6,556 nucleotides of DNA. Origin: Dwaynesavagella gallinarum. Lineage in GTDB: Bacteria > Bacillota > Clostridia > Clostridiales > Clostridiaceae. A program made the translations under genes and the position numbers. The notes below the pieces were generated by a model. That model saw only the letters and a program-made list of their open reading frames with translations. It did no database searches and was not told the origin of the DNA. This document shows, piece by piece, positions 1-5,129 of this stretch; the stretch's first letter is position 1, and each line of letters starts with the position of its first letter. The DNA is taken from contig DWVN01000011.1 of assembly GCA_019120235.1 (NCBI GenBank), positions 1 through 6,556 on the forward strand, written 5' to 3'.

Positions 1-991
1 TATAACAAAATATAGGTGTACCTATTAAAACATTAACTGTTGATATAGGAAGTTCTGCTGGATATATAACAACTCTTGCTATTATATCAAACATAACCAT
101 AAGTGCACCTCCTAAAATCATACTTATAGGTACAATAACAACATGTTTAGATCCAAATAATTTCCTAGATATATGAGGGGTTATTAAATCTACAAATCCT
201 ATTATTCCACTTGAGGCTATACTAGCTCCCGTTAAAATAGTTGAAAAAATCAACAATTTAACTTTTGTTCTATTTAAATTAACACCAACTGCGCTACACA
301 TCTCATCACCAAATGTTAAAATATCCATTTCATTTGATAACATCATAATTCCTATAATTGATATTAAAAAAAACGGAATAATGGACAGCATATATTCCCA
401 TCCTCTAGAAGAAAAGGATCCCATTTGCCATATGATAATTGAAGATAAACTTTCTTTTTGTATAGAAGTTACGAAAGTTAAAAAAGCATTTAAAAACAAT
501 GAAACAACCATACCAATAAGAATTATAGTACTGTTTGACATATATTTATCAATTTTCTTAGACAAGTAAATAACAAATATTGCAGTTATAATAGAACATA
601 TAAAGCCAACAACTGGATATATAAAATATGAAGTTGCAACTTCCAAAACAATAAAAAGTCCAATTCCCAAAGAAGCTCCTGATGAAATACCTATTGTATA
701 AGATGATGCAAGAGGATTTCTTAAAACAGATTGAATAACAGCACCACTAACTGAAAGCATTCCTCCAACTAAAAAAGAAAGTAAAACTCTAGGTAATCTA
801 ATATCCCAAATAATAGAAATTTTTGTTTGTGAAATGCTTTCATCTATATTAAAACCAAAAAGTTTATGTAAAATAATCTCCAAAACATCTCTTATGTTTT
901 CTATTTTACCACCAACAATTATCCCTAAAAATACTGAAAAAATTGCAAAACAAATTATAGATATTATCTTTATTAATTTACTATTTTTCAT
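1..991 (-). CDS. FecCD/BtuC-family ABC transporter permease for chelated iron, haem or cobalamin (3' end cut by window)
   Basis: The frame is open from an ATG at 991-989 to the window edge: 330 residues without a stop, so probably only the last 10-20 residues are missing. It is the membrane permease of a type II ABC importer and would form a homodimer of about ten helices per subunit. Family hallmarks seen: IRLPR (64-68) with R65 and R68, which in BtuC relatives meet the binding protein; SGAVIQ (82-87) and RNPLA (91-95); GISSGA (101-106); then the ATPase-contact region with GIIGFV (262-267), TPH (271-273) and DIIAR (302-306), and LIGTP near the end. The codon just before the ATG is TAA in the same frame, which fixes the start. 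No ribosome binding site is visible. The start lies inside the end of the binding-protein gene with an 11-base overlap, implying translational coupling. The residue after GFV is Asp where the family normally has Gly. The substrate cannot be read from sequence. Confidence 0.95.
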   Translation of the reverse strand, partial: MKNSKLIKIISIICFAIFSVFLGIIVGGKIENIRDVLEIILHKLFGFNIDESISQTKISIIWDIRLPRVLLSFLVGGMLSVSGAVIQSVLRNPLASSYTIGISSGASLGIGLFIVLEVATSYFIYPVVGFICSIITAIFVIYLSKKIDKYMSNSTIILIGMVVSLFLNAFLTFVTSIQKESLSSIIIWQMGSFSSRGWEYMLSIIPFFLISIIGIMMLSNEMDILTFGDEMCSAVGVNLNRTKVKLLIFSTILTGASIASSGIIGFVDLITPHISRKLFGSKHVVIVPISMILGGALMVMFDIIARVVIYPAELPISTVNVLIGTPIFCY

Positions 992-1859
992 TTAAAACTT
1001 GTTTTATATAATCATTCATTTGATATAATGCATTTATAAAAAACTGAGATGGTCTAGAAGAATACTCCTTATCTATATAATAAACCCTATTATTTTTTAC
1101 AGCATCTATATTTTCCCATCCAACTCTACTTTTAATTTTATCAATATTTCCTGTTACATCAACATTTGTAAAAATAATTTGTGGATTAGCATTTATTATT
1201 GATTCTTCATTTGGAGAAATCCATCCATCTAAATCTTGAAATATATTTGTTCCACCTGATAGCATCAATAATTCATTTAAAAAAGTATTACTACCAAAAC
1301 TATAAATATACGGTGCTTGAGATATTTCAAAATAAACTGTTACAGATTGATCAGAATTATCTTTACTAATTTCTTCAATCTTATTTTTTAAATCTTCAGC
1401 CATTTTATTTGCTTCATCTAACTTGTGAGTTTTTTCTCCTATAAACAACATGGAATCATAAATTTCATCTATACTTTCAGCTGTTTCTATATTTATAATT
1501 TCAACTCCTGAATTCTTGAGTTCTTCAAATTTAGCCACATAAGAAACATGCCCAGATAATAGTACAATATCTGGATCTAATTTTAATAATTCTTCTATAT
1601 TTGGATCTCCAATTCTAAAAATTTGAGCTTCTTTATTTATACCTTCAACTTTTTCTGAATACTCATCTGCACCTATTATATTTTCTCCTAAAGATAATCC
1701 AACTAAAATTTCTGTATTAGAAGGTGCAAGAGAAACAATTCTTAACTTATCTTCTATATTTTTTTCTGAAACATTATCCTGACTTACACATGATGTAAAA
1801 ATAGTCAAAAATAAAATCAAATACAACAAAATTGGAATCTTATGTATAAATTTTTTCAA
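981..1859 (-). CDS. ABC transporter substrate-binding lipoprotein, BtuF/FepB-like (iron-siderophore, haem or cobalamin)
   Basis: This 292-residue protein captures a metal chelate or corrinoid outside the membrane and delivers it to the permease encoded just downstream. Residues 1-23 are a lipoprotein signal peptide (KK near the N-terminus, a hydrophobic stretch, then FTS before Cys24), so the mature protein should be lipid-anchored at C24. The rest is a two-lobed helical-backbone (TroA/BtuF-like) domain: RIVSLAPSNTEIL (40-52), GDPNIEELLKLDPDIVLL (84-101), SGGTNIF (201-207), WISPNEES (213-220), NPQIIF (225-230) and RVYYID (258-263). E50 and E218/E219 match the conserved lobe glutamates that pair with permease arginines in BtuF relatives. 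The start is TTG (1859-1857), supported by AGGGAGA seven bases upstream and by the intact signal peptide. It is the first gene of the operon. The ligand is not determinable; siderophore-iron, haem and cobalamin all fit. Confidence 0.95.
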   Translation of the reverse strand: MKKFIHKIPILLYLILFLTIFTSCVSQDNVSEKNIEDKLRIVSLAPSNTEILVGLSLGENIIGADEYSEKVEGINKEAQIFRIGDPNIEELLKLDPDIVLLSGHVSYVAKFEELKNSGVEIINIETAESIDEIYDSMLFIGEKTHKLDEANKMAEDLKNKIEEISKDNSDQSVTVYFEISQAPYIYSFGSNTFLNELLMLSGGTNIFQDLDGWISPNEESIINANPQIIFTNVDVTGNIDKIKSRVGWENIDAVKNNRVYYIDKEYSSRPSQFFINALYQMNDYIKQVLNEK

Positions 1860-1866
1860 TTCTTTC

Positions 1867-1873
1867 TCTCCCT
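1867..1873 (-). promoter_or_regulatory. Ribosome binding site for the binding-protein gene (TTG start)
   Basis: On the minus strand AGGGAGA stands seven bases before the TTG at 1859-1857. It supports this non-ATG start. Confidence 0.75.
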
Positions 1874-1916
1874 ATAAAAAAATAAAAATGTCTTTTGAAA
1901 ATACTTTATAAGACAT
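1874..1916 (-). promoter_or_regulatory. Leader hairpin followed by a T-rich tract, possible attenuator
   Basis: On the minus strand ATGTCTT (1916-1910) and AAGACAT (1894-1888) are perfect complements around a 15-base loop, and the second arm is followed at once by TTTTTATTTTTTTAT. This terminator-like shape lies in the 5' leader of the binding-protein gene, just before its ribosome binding site. The stem is only 7 bp with two G-C pairs, so it is weak. It could be a leader terminator, an operator, or chance in A+T-rich DNA. I see no convincing Fur-type 7-1-7 site nearby. Confidence 0.3.
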
Positions 1917-2018
1917 ATTAAAATTAAAATTTCTATTTATTTAATATTAAATTTGAAAATTTAAACACCATATATAATTTTCAAATCAATTATATATTAG
2001 CAAAAATTTTTTATCAAC

Positions 2019-2561
2019 TTAATTTTTATTACGCTCTTTCAATATATCAAAAATGCTTTTAGAAGTAGTATCTTCCATACTATATCCTAAAATATTAACA
2101 ACTTTTTCGATATTTTTAGTGCAATTGCCTTCAATTTCAATATAAGGATTAGGATAAAAACTTTTATCATTTACATCAATCTCAACTAAAACATCAAAAA
2201 TTTTATAACTTTCCCTATATCTGTTTATTAAACACGTCATTCTCAAACCCAAAGATTTAAAAATTTCTTCACCAACAAATGAATCACTTATTTTAATTTC
2301 TTTTTCATCCATAATTTTATACTTATCATTATTACTAGATATTTTTTTCTTAACTGTCATATAAAATGAACTTTCATTTGAAATTAAATCTTCAATAATC
2401 CTAATTCTAGCATAGCCCTTACTATTTAATAATCTTCCATCTTCAAAATCAAATAATTTATTAATTTGGTTTTCTTTTTTTACAAGTACTGCATTATGCT
2501 CAAATAATTTTTTTCTGATATCTTCAATATCAATATCCAAAATTCTAACTTCTATTTCCAT
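2019..2561 (-). CDS. CYTH domain protein (CyaB/thiamine-triphosphatase superfamily)
   Basis: This 180-residue cytosolic protein is a single CYTH triphosphate-tunnel domain. Members hydrolyse inorganic triphosphate or thiamine triphosphate or, in class IV CyaB enzymes, make cAMP, using a divalent metal held by acidic residues inside an eight-strand barrel. Seen here: the N-terminal ExExK-type motif as EIEVR (2-6), ARIRI (51-55), TVKKK (69-73), EKEIK (86-90), RYRESYK (114-120), VEIDV (126-130) and the closing acidic strand IEIEG (141-145). The last basic residue of the first motif is Arg rather than the usual Lys. The start is ATG 2561-2559: GAGGAG lies just upstream and the next residues are the ExExR motif. 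A frame extending to a TTG at 2591 would translate the ribosome binding site itself. It is transcribed divergently from the exporter at 2674. The usual label of class IV adenylate cyclase is not supported by sequence alone; triphosphatase activity is at least as likely. Confidence 0.92.
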   Translation of the reverse strand: MEIEVRILDIDIEDIRKKLFEHNAVLVKKENQINKLFDFEDGRLLNSKGYARIRIIEDLISNESSFYMTVKKKISSNNDKYKIMDEKEIKISDSFVGEEIFKSLGLRMTCLINRYRESYKIFDVLVEIDVNDKSFYPNPYIEIEGNCTKNIEKVVNILGYSMEDTTSKSIFDILKERNKN

Positions 2562-2570
2562 ATTTAAAAT

Positions 2571-2576
2571 CTCCTC
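2571..2576 (-). promoter_or_regulatory. Ribosome binding site that fixes the CYTH start
   Basis: GAGGAG on the minus strand ends nine bases before the ATG at 2561-2559. It lies inside the upstream frame extension to 2591 and so argues for the shorter 180-residue protein. Confidence 0.8.
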
Positions 2577-2584
2577 AAAAAATA

Positions 2585-2634
2585 ATAACAAAATTTATTA
2601 TAATATTTTTTAAAATTACACTAAATTTTGTTAT
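2585..2634. repeat. 13-bp perfect inverted repeat in the divergent promoter region (candidate operator)
   Basis: ATAACAAAATTTA (2585-2597) is repeated in inverted orientation as TAAATTTTGTTAT (2622-2634) with a 24-base spacer, all 13 positions pairing. The left arm covers the minus-strand -10 and start region; the right arm covers the minus-strand -35 and reaches the plus-strand -10. It lies outside both predicted transcripts, so a DNA-level role such as regulator binding is more plausible than an RNA hairpin. No regulator gene is present in the window. Confidence 0.5.
2597..2625 (-). promoter_or_regulatory. Candidate promoter of the CYTH gene
   Basis: A perfect TATAAT lies on the minus strand at 2602-2597. 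At 17-bp spacing there is a weak -35 element, TTTAGT (2625-2620). Transcription would begin near 2590 and leave a leader of about 30 bases carrying the ribosome binding site. It overlaps the candidate plus-strand promoter, so the two may compete. Confidence 0.4.
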
Positions 2635-2639
2635 ATAAT
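2610..2639 (+). promoter_or_regulatory. Candidate promoter of the MFS exporter gene
   Basis: A perfect TATAAT at 2634-2639 is preceded at 18 bp by TTAAAA (2610-2615), four of six matches to TTGACA. Transcription would begin near 2646, leaving a leader of about 28 bases with AAGGAG at 2660-2665. In this A+T-rich context it is a reasonable but unproven assignment. Confidence 0.45.
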
Positions 2640-2659
2640 TATACCAACAATTTCATTTT

Positions 2660-2665
2660 AAGGAG
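2660..2665 (+). promoter_or_regulatory. Ribosome binding site for the exporter (TTG start)
   Basis: AAGGAG ends eight bases before TTG 2674-2676 and so selects this start. An ATG at 2666-2668 is out of frame and meets a stop after two further codons. Confidence 0.8.
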
Positions 2666-2673
2666 ATGCCAAC

Positions 2674-3870
2674 TTGAATCATTTTAAATACAATAATAAA
2701 AATTTTATAACAATAATTTTAATAAACATTTTAGTTCTTACTTCTCTTAGTATGGTTCATCCTGTAACACCAAAACTTATAAATTCTGTGGGTCTACCTA
2801 CTTTTTATTTTGGACTTTTGTACGGATGCCTAAATATTTCAACATTTGTAGCCTCTCCAACATTTGGAAGTATTTGTGATTTATACGGTAAAAAATTTCC
2901 TATGATGCTTGGAATGTTAGGATATACTATAGGACAAGTCATTTTTGGATTTTTCCCAAATCATGTAACTGTTTTAATTGCAAGAATTATATCTGGAATT
3001 TTTATATCCGGATACTACGTATCAAGTATTTCTTACGTATCGTATATAACTCCAAATTCTCAAAAATTAAAAAGATTTGCATATTTAAACGCATCTGGAA
3101 GTCTTGGAATTGCAATAGGTTCATTATTAGGAGGATATTTAGGAACAAATGATTATAGAGTCACATTTATCGTTCAAATACTTTTATCACTTATTTCCCT
3201 AGTATGTATTGCTATATTTTTTAAAGATATCCCTATTAAAAATAAAGAAGCAAAATTCACAATAAAAATATTTAGCATAAAAGACTTTAAAAAAGTTTCA
3301 AAATCAAATAAATTTATATTTTTAATACTTTCATTAATGATTTTAACTTTTTTAGGAATTCAAAGTTATACTTCAACAATAAGCTATTATGTTGAAGATA
3401 TTTTAAAATTACCAACAACAGTAAATGGATTGATTTTAGGATCAACAGGAATGTTCACATTAATTACAAATTTATTTATTATACCAATTGCAAATAAAAA
3501 ATTCAGTTCAAAAACTTTATATCTATCCTCTACATTAATTTCAGGTTTAAGTATAGTAATTTCTATGACCTCAACAAATAAAATTATTTTAACAACTTTT
3601 CTACTGATATTTATTATTGCACATACATTAATAGCTCCTATTATGCAATCAATGATAATAGAAAATTCAAAAAATAATCAAGGTGAATTATTGGGACTTC
3701 AAAATGGATTTAAAGCCATAGGATCATTTTTAGGCGCAATATCCTCTGGAATAATTTTTGATTTATGGTTTAAGCTTCCATTTTTAATATCAGGTTTCAG
3801 CCTAATATTGTGTTTTATAATTCTTGTATTATACGAAAATTTATACAATAAACAAAGCTACAATCAATAA
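2674..3870 (+). CDS. Major facilitator superfamily transporter, DHA1 drug:H+ antiporter type
   Basis: The 398-residue integral membrane protein has the length and hydrophobic pattern of a 12-helix MFS exporter, with a charged central loop around 183-213 between the two halves. Motif A in the loop between helices 2 and 3 is GSICDLYGKK (65-74) with D69, G72 and the two lysines. A motif-B-like arginine is R104 in ARIISG. The antiporter motif C region is GSLGIAIGSLLGGYLG (142-157), with Ser at 150 where Pro is usual. A related glycine-rich stretch in the second half is AIGSFLGAISSGIIFD (348-363). Proton-driven efflux of drugs or small metabolites is the family expectation; the substrate is unknown. 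The start is TTG with AAGGAG upstream. The gene stands alone on the plus strand, diverges from the CYTH gene, and its last codons form one arm of its own terminator. The ordering of motifs resembles MdtG/TetA-like carriers, but no specific name is justified. Confidence 0.92.
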   Translation: MNHFKYNNKNFITIILINILVLTSLSMVHPVTPKLINSVGLPTFYFGLLYGCLNISTFVASPTFGSICDLYGKKFPMMLGMLGYTIGQVIFGFFPNHVTVLIARIISGIFISGYYVSSISYVSYITPNSQKLKRFAYLNASGSLGIAIGSLLGGYLGTNDYRVTFIVQILLSLISLVCIAIFFKDIPIKNKEAKFTIKIFSIKDFKKVSKSNKFIFLILSLMILTFLGIQSYTSTISYYVEDILKLPTTVNGLILGSTGMFTLITNLFIIPIANKKFSSKTLYLSSTLISGLSIVISMTSTNKIILTTFLLIFIIAHTLIAPIMQSMIIENSKNNQGELLGLQNGFKAIGSFLGAISSGIIFDLWFKLPFLISGFSLILCFIILVLYENLYNKQSYNQ

Positions 3871-3885
3871 AGATTGTAGCTTTTT
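3854..3885 (+). terminator. Strong intrinsic terminator overlapping the exporter's stop codon
   Basis: AAAGCTACAATC (3854-3865) and GATTGTAGCTTT (3872-3883) form a perfect 12-bp stem with a 6-base loop, and the distal arm runs into TTTTT (3881-3885). The left arm encodes the last residues of the exporter and the TAA stop (3868-3870) lies in the loop. In the opposite direction the stem is followed by TTTGTTTATT, so it may also stop transcripts of the convergent small gene. Confidence 0.9.
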
Positions 3886-3894
3886 ATATATAAT

Positions 3895-4062
3895 TTATTT
3901 AATTACCGAAATTGCATCAAACATACGTTTAGCTGCTGGAGATAAAGAACTATGTCCATGCTTTAACAATAAAACAACCACTCCTACGAAAACTACAGCT
4001 ATAAACCAAAACATAAGTTTTCTAAAAAAACTATCTTTATTAAAAAAATAACTTAAATTCAT
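3895..4062 (-). CDS. Small single-pass membrane protein of unknown function (55 aa)
   Basis: I do not recognise this gene. On the minus strand an ATG (4062-4060) opens a 55-codon frame ending in TAA (3897-3895). AAGGAG ends seven bases upstream, a near-ideal ribosome binding site. The product has a short polar, basic N-terminus (NKDSFFRK, 8-15), one strongly hydrophobic segment (about 16-33, LMFWFIAVVFVGVVVLLL) and a polar tail with KHGHSS (34-39), a Pro-Ala-Ala turn (42-44) and a possible short amphipathic helix (45-55). It looks like a membrane-anchored small protein with the tail probably outside, by the positive-inside rule. It follows popT on the same strand after 149 bases, so they may or may not share a transcript. 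A plus-strand frame over the same DNA lacks these features. Confidence 0.7.
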   Translation of the reverse strand: MNLSYFFNKDSFFRKLMFWFIAVVFVGVVVLLLKHGHSSLSPAAKRMFDAISVIK

Positions 4063-4211
4063 TATAATTCTCCTTAAATTTTAGTTATATTTATAGTTTC
4101 GTATTAGATTATTTTTTCTTTACAATAATATTTGTAATTCAACTTAATATATTTAAAATATGGACTAAAAGTTTTTTACCATAATGCCCCCAAAACGAAT
4201 CCAAACTACTT
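4063..4211. other. Non-coding gap between popT and the small membrane protein gene
   Basis: Apart from the hairpin at 4162-4218 this gap holds an 18-base dyad, TTACAA (4120-4125) and TTGTAA (4132-4137) with a 6-base centre, and the small gene's ribosome binding site. No convincing -35/-10 pair is visible on the minus strand, so read-through from popT or an unrecognised promoter are both possible. Confidence 0.4.
4070..4075 (-). promoter_or_regulatory. Ribosome binding site of the 55-residue membrane protein
   Basis: AAGGAG on the minus strand lies seven bases upstream of the ATG at 4062-4060. It is the main evidence, with the hydrophobic core of the product, that this short frame is translated. 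Confidence 0.75.
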
Positions 4212-4218
4212 TTAGTCC
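4162..4218 (-). repeat. 11-bp perfect inverted repeat with 35-base G-rich loop after popT
   Basis: GGACTAAAAGT (4162-4172) and ACTTTTAGTCC (4208-4218) pair perfectly over 11 bp around a 35-base interior. Read on the minus strand the popT stop codon lies in the first arm, a 2x2 mismatch then 3 more pairs can extend the stem, and the loop contains GGGGGCATTATGG, unusually G-rich for this DNA. The distal arm is followed by ATATTTTAAAT rather than a T-run, so it is not a textbook terminator. It could be a 3'-end stabilising or processing hairpin, a small structured RNA, or a tiny mobile-element remnant. Confidence 0.6.
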
Positions 4219-5036
4219 TGTTTTACATTTTTTACATTAATCTTGCAAATACAAAATGAAATTAAAAAACCAATTAAAAATACAACTATACAACTTATCC
4301 CTAATATCGAAAATTCAAATCCAGGAAATATTGAAAAAATAGATCCTACAACAAGTCCAACTATTCCCATATAAGTTTGTGCTTTAAAATTTTTCAATAA
4401 ATATCCAATAATTTTTATCATAATAATTAATCCTAAAATAACTCCAATTCCAAATGGTATAAGAACTATAATATTAAAATTTGATATTGCAGATATAATA
4501 GAATTATACATTCCAAACAAAACAAGAACAAACGAACCACTAACTCCTGGAAGAATCATTGCACTAGATGCTACAAAACCACTTAACATTAGAAAAATTA
4601 TATTTTTAAAATTCAAACTAACTATAATTTTCGAATCTATCGGAGGACTTATAAATCTCATAATAACCAAAATTAACAAAGTAATAATAAAATATATATA
4701 ATAACTTTTTTTAGGATTATATGAAATAGCTGTTTTAAATAAAATACCAATACTTCCCGCAATCAATCCCATAAATAAATAATTCATCTGCCAAGGATAT
4801 TTTTTTAAAAACTCTTCTAAAATATTGCTAAAAAATATAATACCTCCTAAAATTCCAATTCCAATAAAAAATAAAAACCTAAAATTTTCTTTAAAATTCC
4901 TTAAAACTCCTGATACAGAATCAATTATTTTATTATATATACCCAATATTACAGCCATAGTTCCAGCAGAAACTCCTGGAATAATATTTGATACACCTAA
5001 GATTACACCTTTAAAAATATTTTTCAAATCATCCAA
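4212..5036 (-). CDS. popT: DUF368 family polyprenyl-phosphate (undecaprenyl-phosphate) transporter PopT
   Basis: This 274-residue polytopic membrane protein belongs to DUF368. The family is reported (named PopT, functionally parallel to the DedA protein UptA) to return undecaprenyl phosphate, the lipid carrier of peptidoglycan and teichoic acid precursors, from the outer to the inner leaflet of the cytoplasmic membrane. The signature appears twice: NIIPGVSAGTMAVILGIY (17-34) and AMILPGVSGSFVLVLFGMY (159-177). This duplicated re-entrant motif divides the protein into two related halves. Hydrophobic segments fill most of the remainder. The frame extends upstream to a TTG at 5093, but that start would sit in the preceding terminator. 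TTG 5036-5034 is chosen because GAGG lies eight bases upstream and the product then begins MDDLKNIFKG, directly before the first motif. A terminator separates it from the SPFH gene upstream, so it has its own promoter, which I could not identify with confidence. Confidence 0.92.
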   Translation of the reverse strand: MDDLKNIFKGVILGVSNIIPGVSAGTMAVILGIYNKIIDSVSGVLRNFKENFRFLFFIGIGILGGIIFFSNILEEFLKKYPWQMNYLFMGLIAGSIGILFKTAISYNPKKSYYIYFIITLLILVIMRFISPPIDSKIIVSLNFKNIIFLMLSGFVASSAMILPGVSGSFVLVLFGMYNSIISAISNFNIIVLIPFGIGVILGLIIMIKIIGYLLKNFKAQTYMGIVGLVVGSIFSIFPGFEFSILGISCIVVFLIGFLISFCICKINVKNVKQD

Positions 5037-5044
5037 AACAAAAA

Positions 5045-5048
5045 CCTC
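5045..5048 (-). promoter_or_regulatory. Ribosome binding site that fixes the popT start
   Basis: GAGG on the minus strand stands eight bases before TTG 5036-5034. The match to AGGAGG is partial, so the start is probable rather than certain. Confidence 0.6.
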
Positions 5049-5080
5049 ACTCTTAATTATTTTCAAATATGATATTTTAT

Positions 5081-5118
5081 AAAAAAATATCAACCTATAA
5101 AAACTTATAGATTGATAT
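5081..5118 (-). terminator. Intrinsic terminator of the nfeD-SPFH operon
   Basis: On the minus strand ATATCAATCTATAA (5118-5105) pairs with TTATAGGTTGATAT (5100-5087) through 14 positions, one of them a U-G wobble, around a 4-base loop. Seven T residues follow (5087-5081). It lies 11 bases after the SPFH stop codon and separates that operon from popT. Confidence 0.88.
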
Positions 5119-5129
5119 GTAATAATCCT

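Larger units (their letters stand above)
1860..2018. other. Non-coding gap between the CYTH gene and the metal-uptake operon
   Basis: These 159 bases carry no credible ORF. Besides the leader hairpin they hold a 10-bp perfect inverted repeat (1970-1979 with 1988-1997, 8-base spacer) and a 14-bp A/T palindrome (1939-1952). The promoter of the uptake operon must lie here if it is not co-transcribed with the CYTH gene, but no -35/-10 pair stands out. The 10-bp repeat is not followed by a T-run in the CYTH direction, so it does not look like a standard terminator. Confidence 0.5.

Noticed and set aside
381..569. 62-codon plus-strand frame
   Set aside because: It lies wholly antisense to the well-conserved FecCD permease, has no ribosome binding site and no recognisable protein features.
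1939..1952. 14-bp palindrome ATTTAATATTAAAT as a Fur-type operator
   Set aside because: It lacks the GATAAT-type core of Fur boxes and the 7-1-7 arrangement; low complexity explains it.
1860..2018. Cobalamin riboswitch ahead of the uptake operon
   Set aside because: The 159-base gap is too short for a typical cobalamin riboswitch and has no G/C-rich conserved core.
2562..2591. N-terminal extension of the CYTH protein from a TTG at 2591
   Set aside because: The extra codons translate the GAGGAG ribosome binding site, and the family begins at the ExExK-type motif.
3824..4051. 75-codon plus-strand frame
   Set aside because: It begins inside the exporter gene, runs through the strong terminator, and is antisense to the better supported 55-residue membrane protein.
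4825..5082. 85-codon plus-strand frame
   Set aside because: It is antisense to popT across its conserved first motif; its proline/lysine-rich product is typical of a mirror of a hydrophobic gene.
5037..5093. N-terminal extension of PopT from a TTG at 5093
   Set aside because: This start lies in the terminator stem of the preceding operon with no good ribosome binding site; the GAGG at 5045-5048 fits the TTG at 5036.
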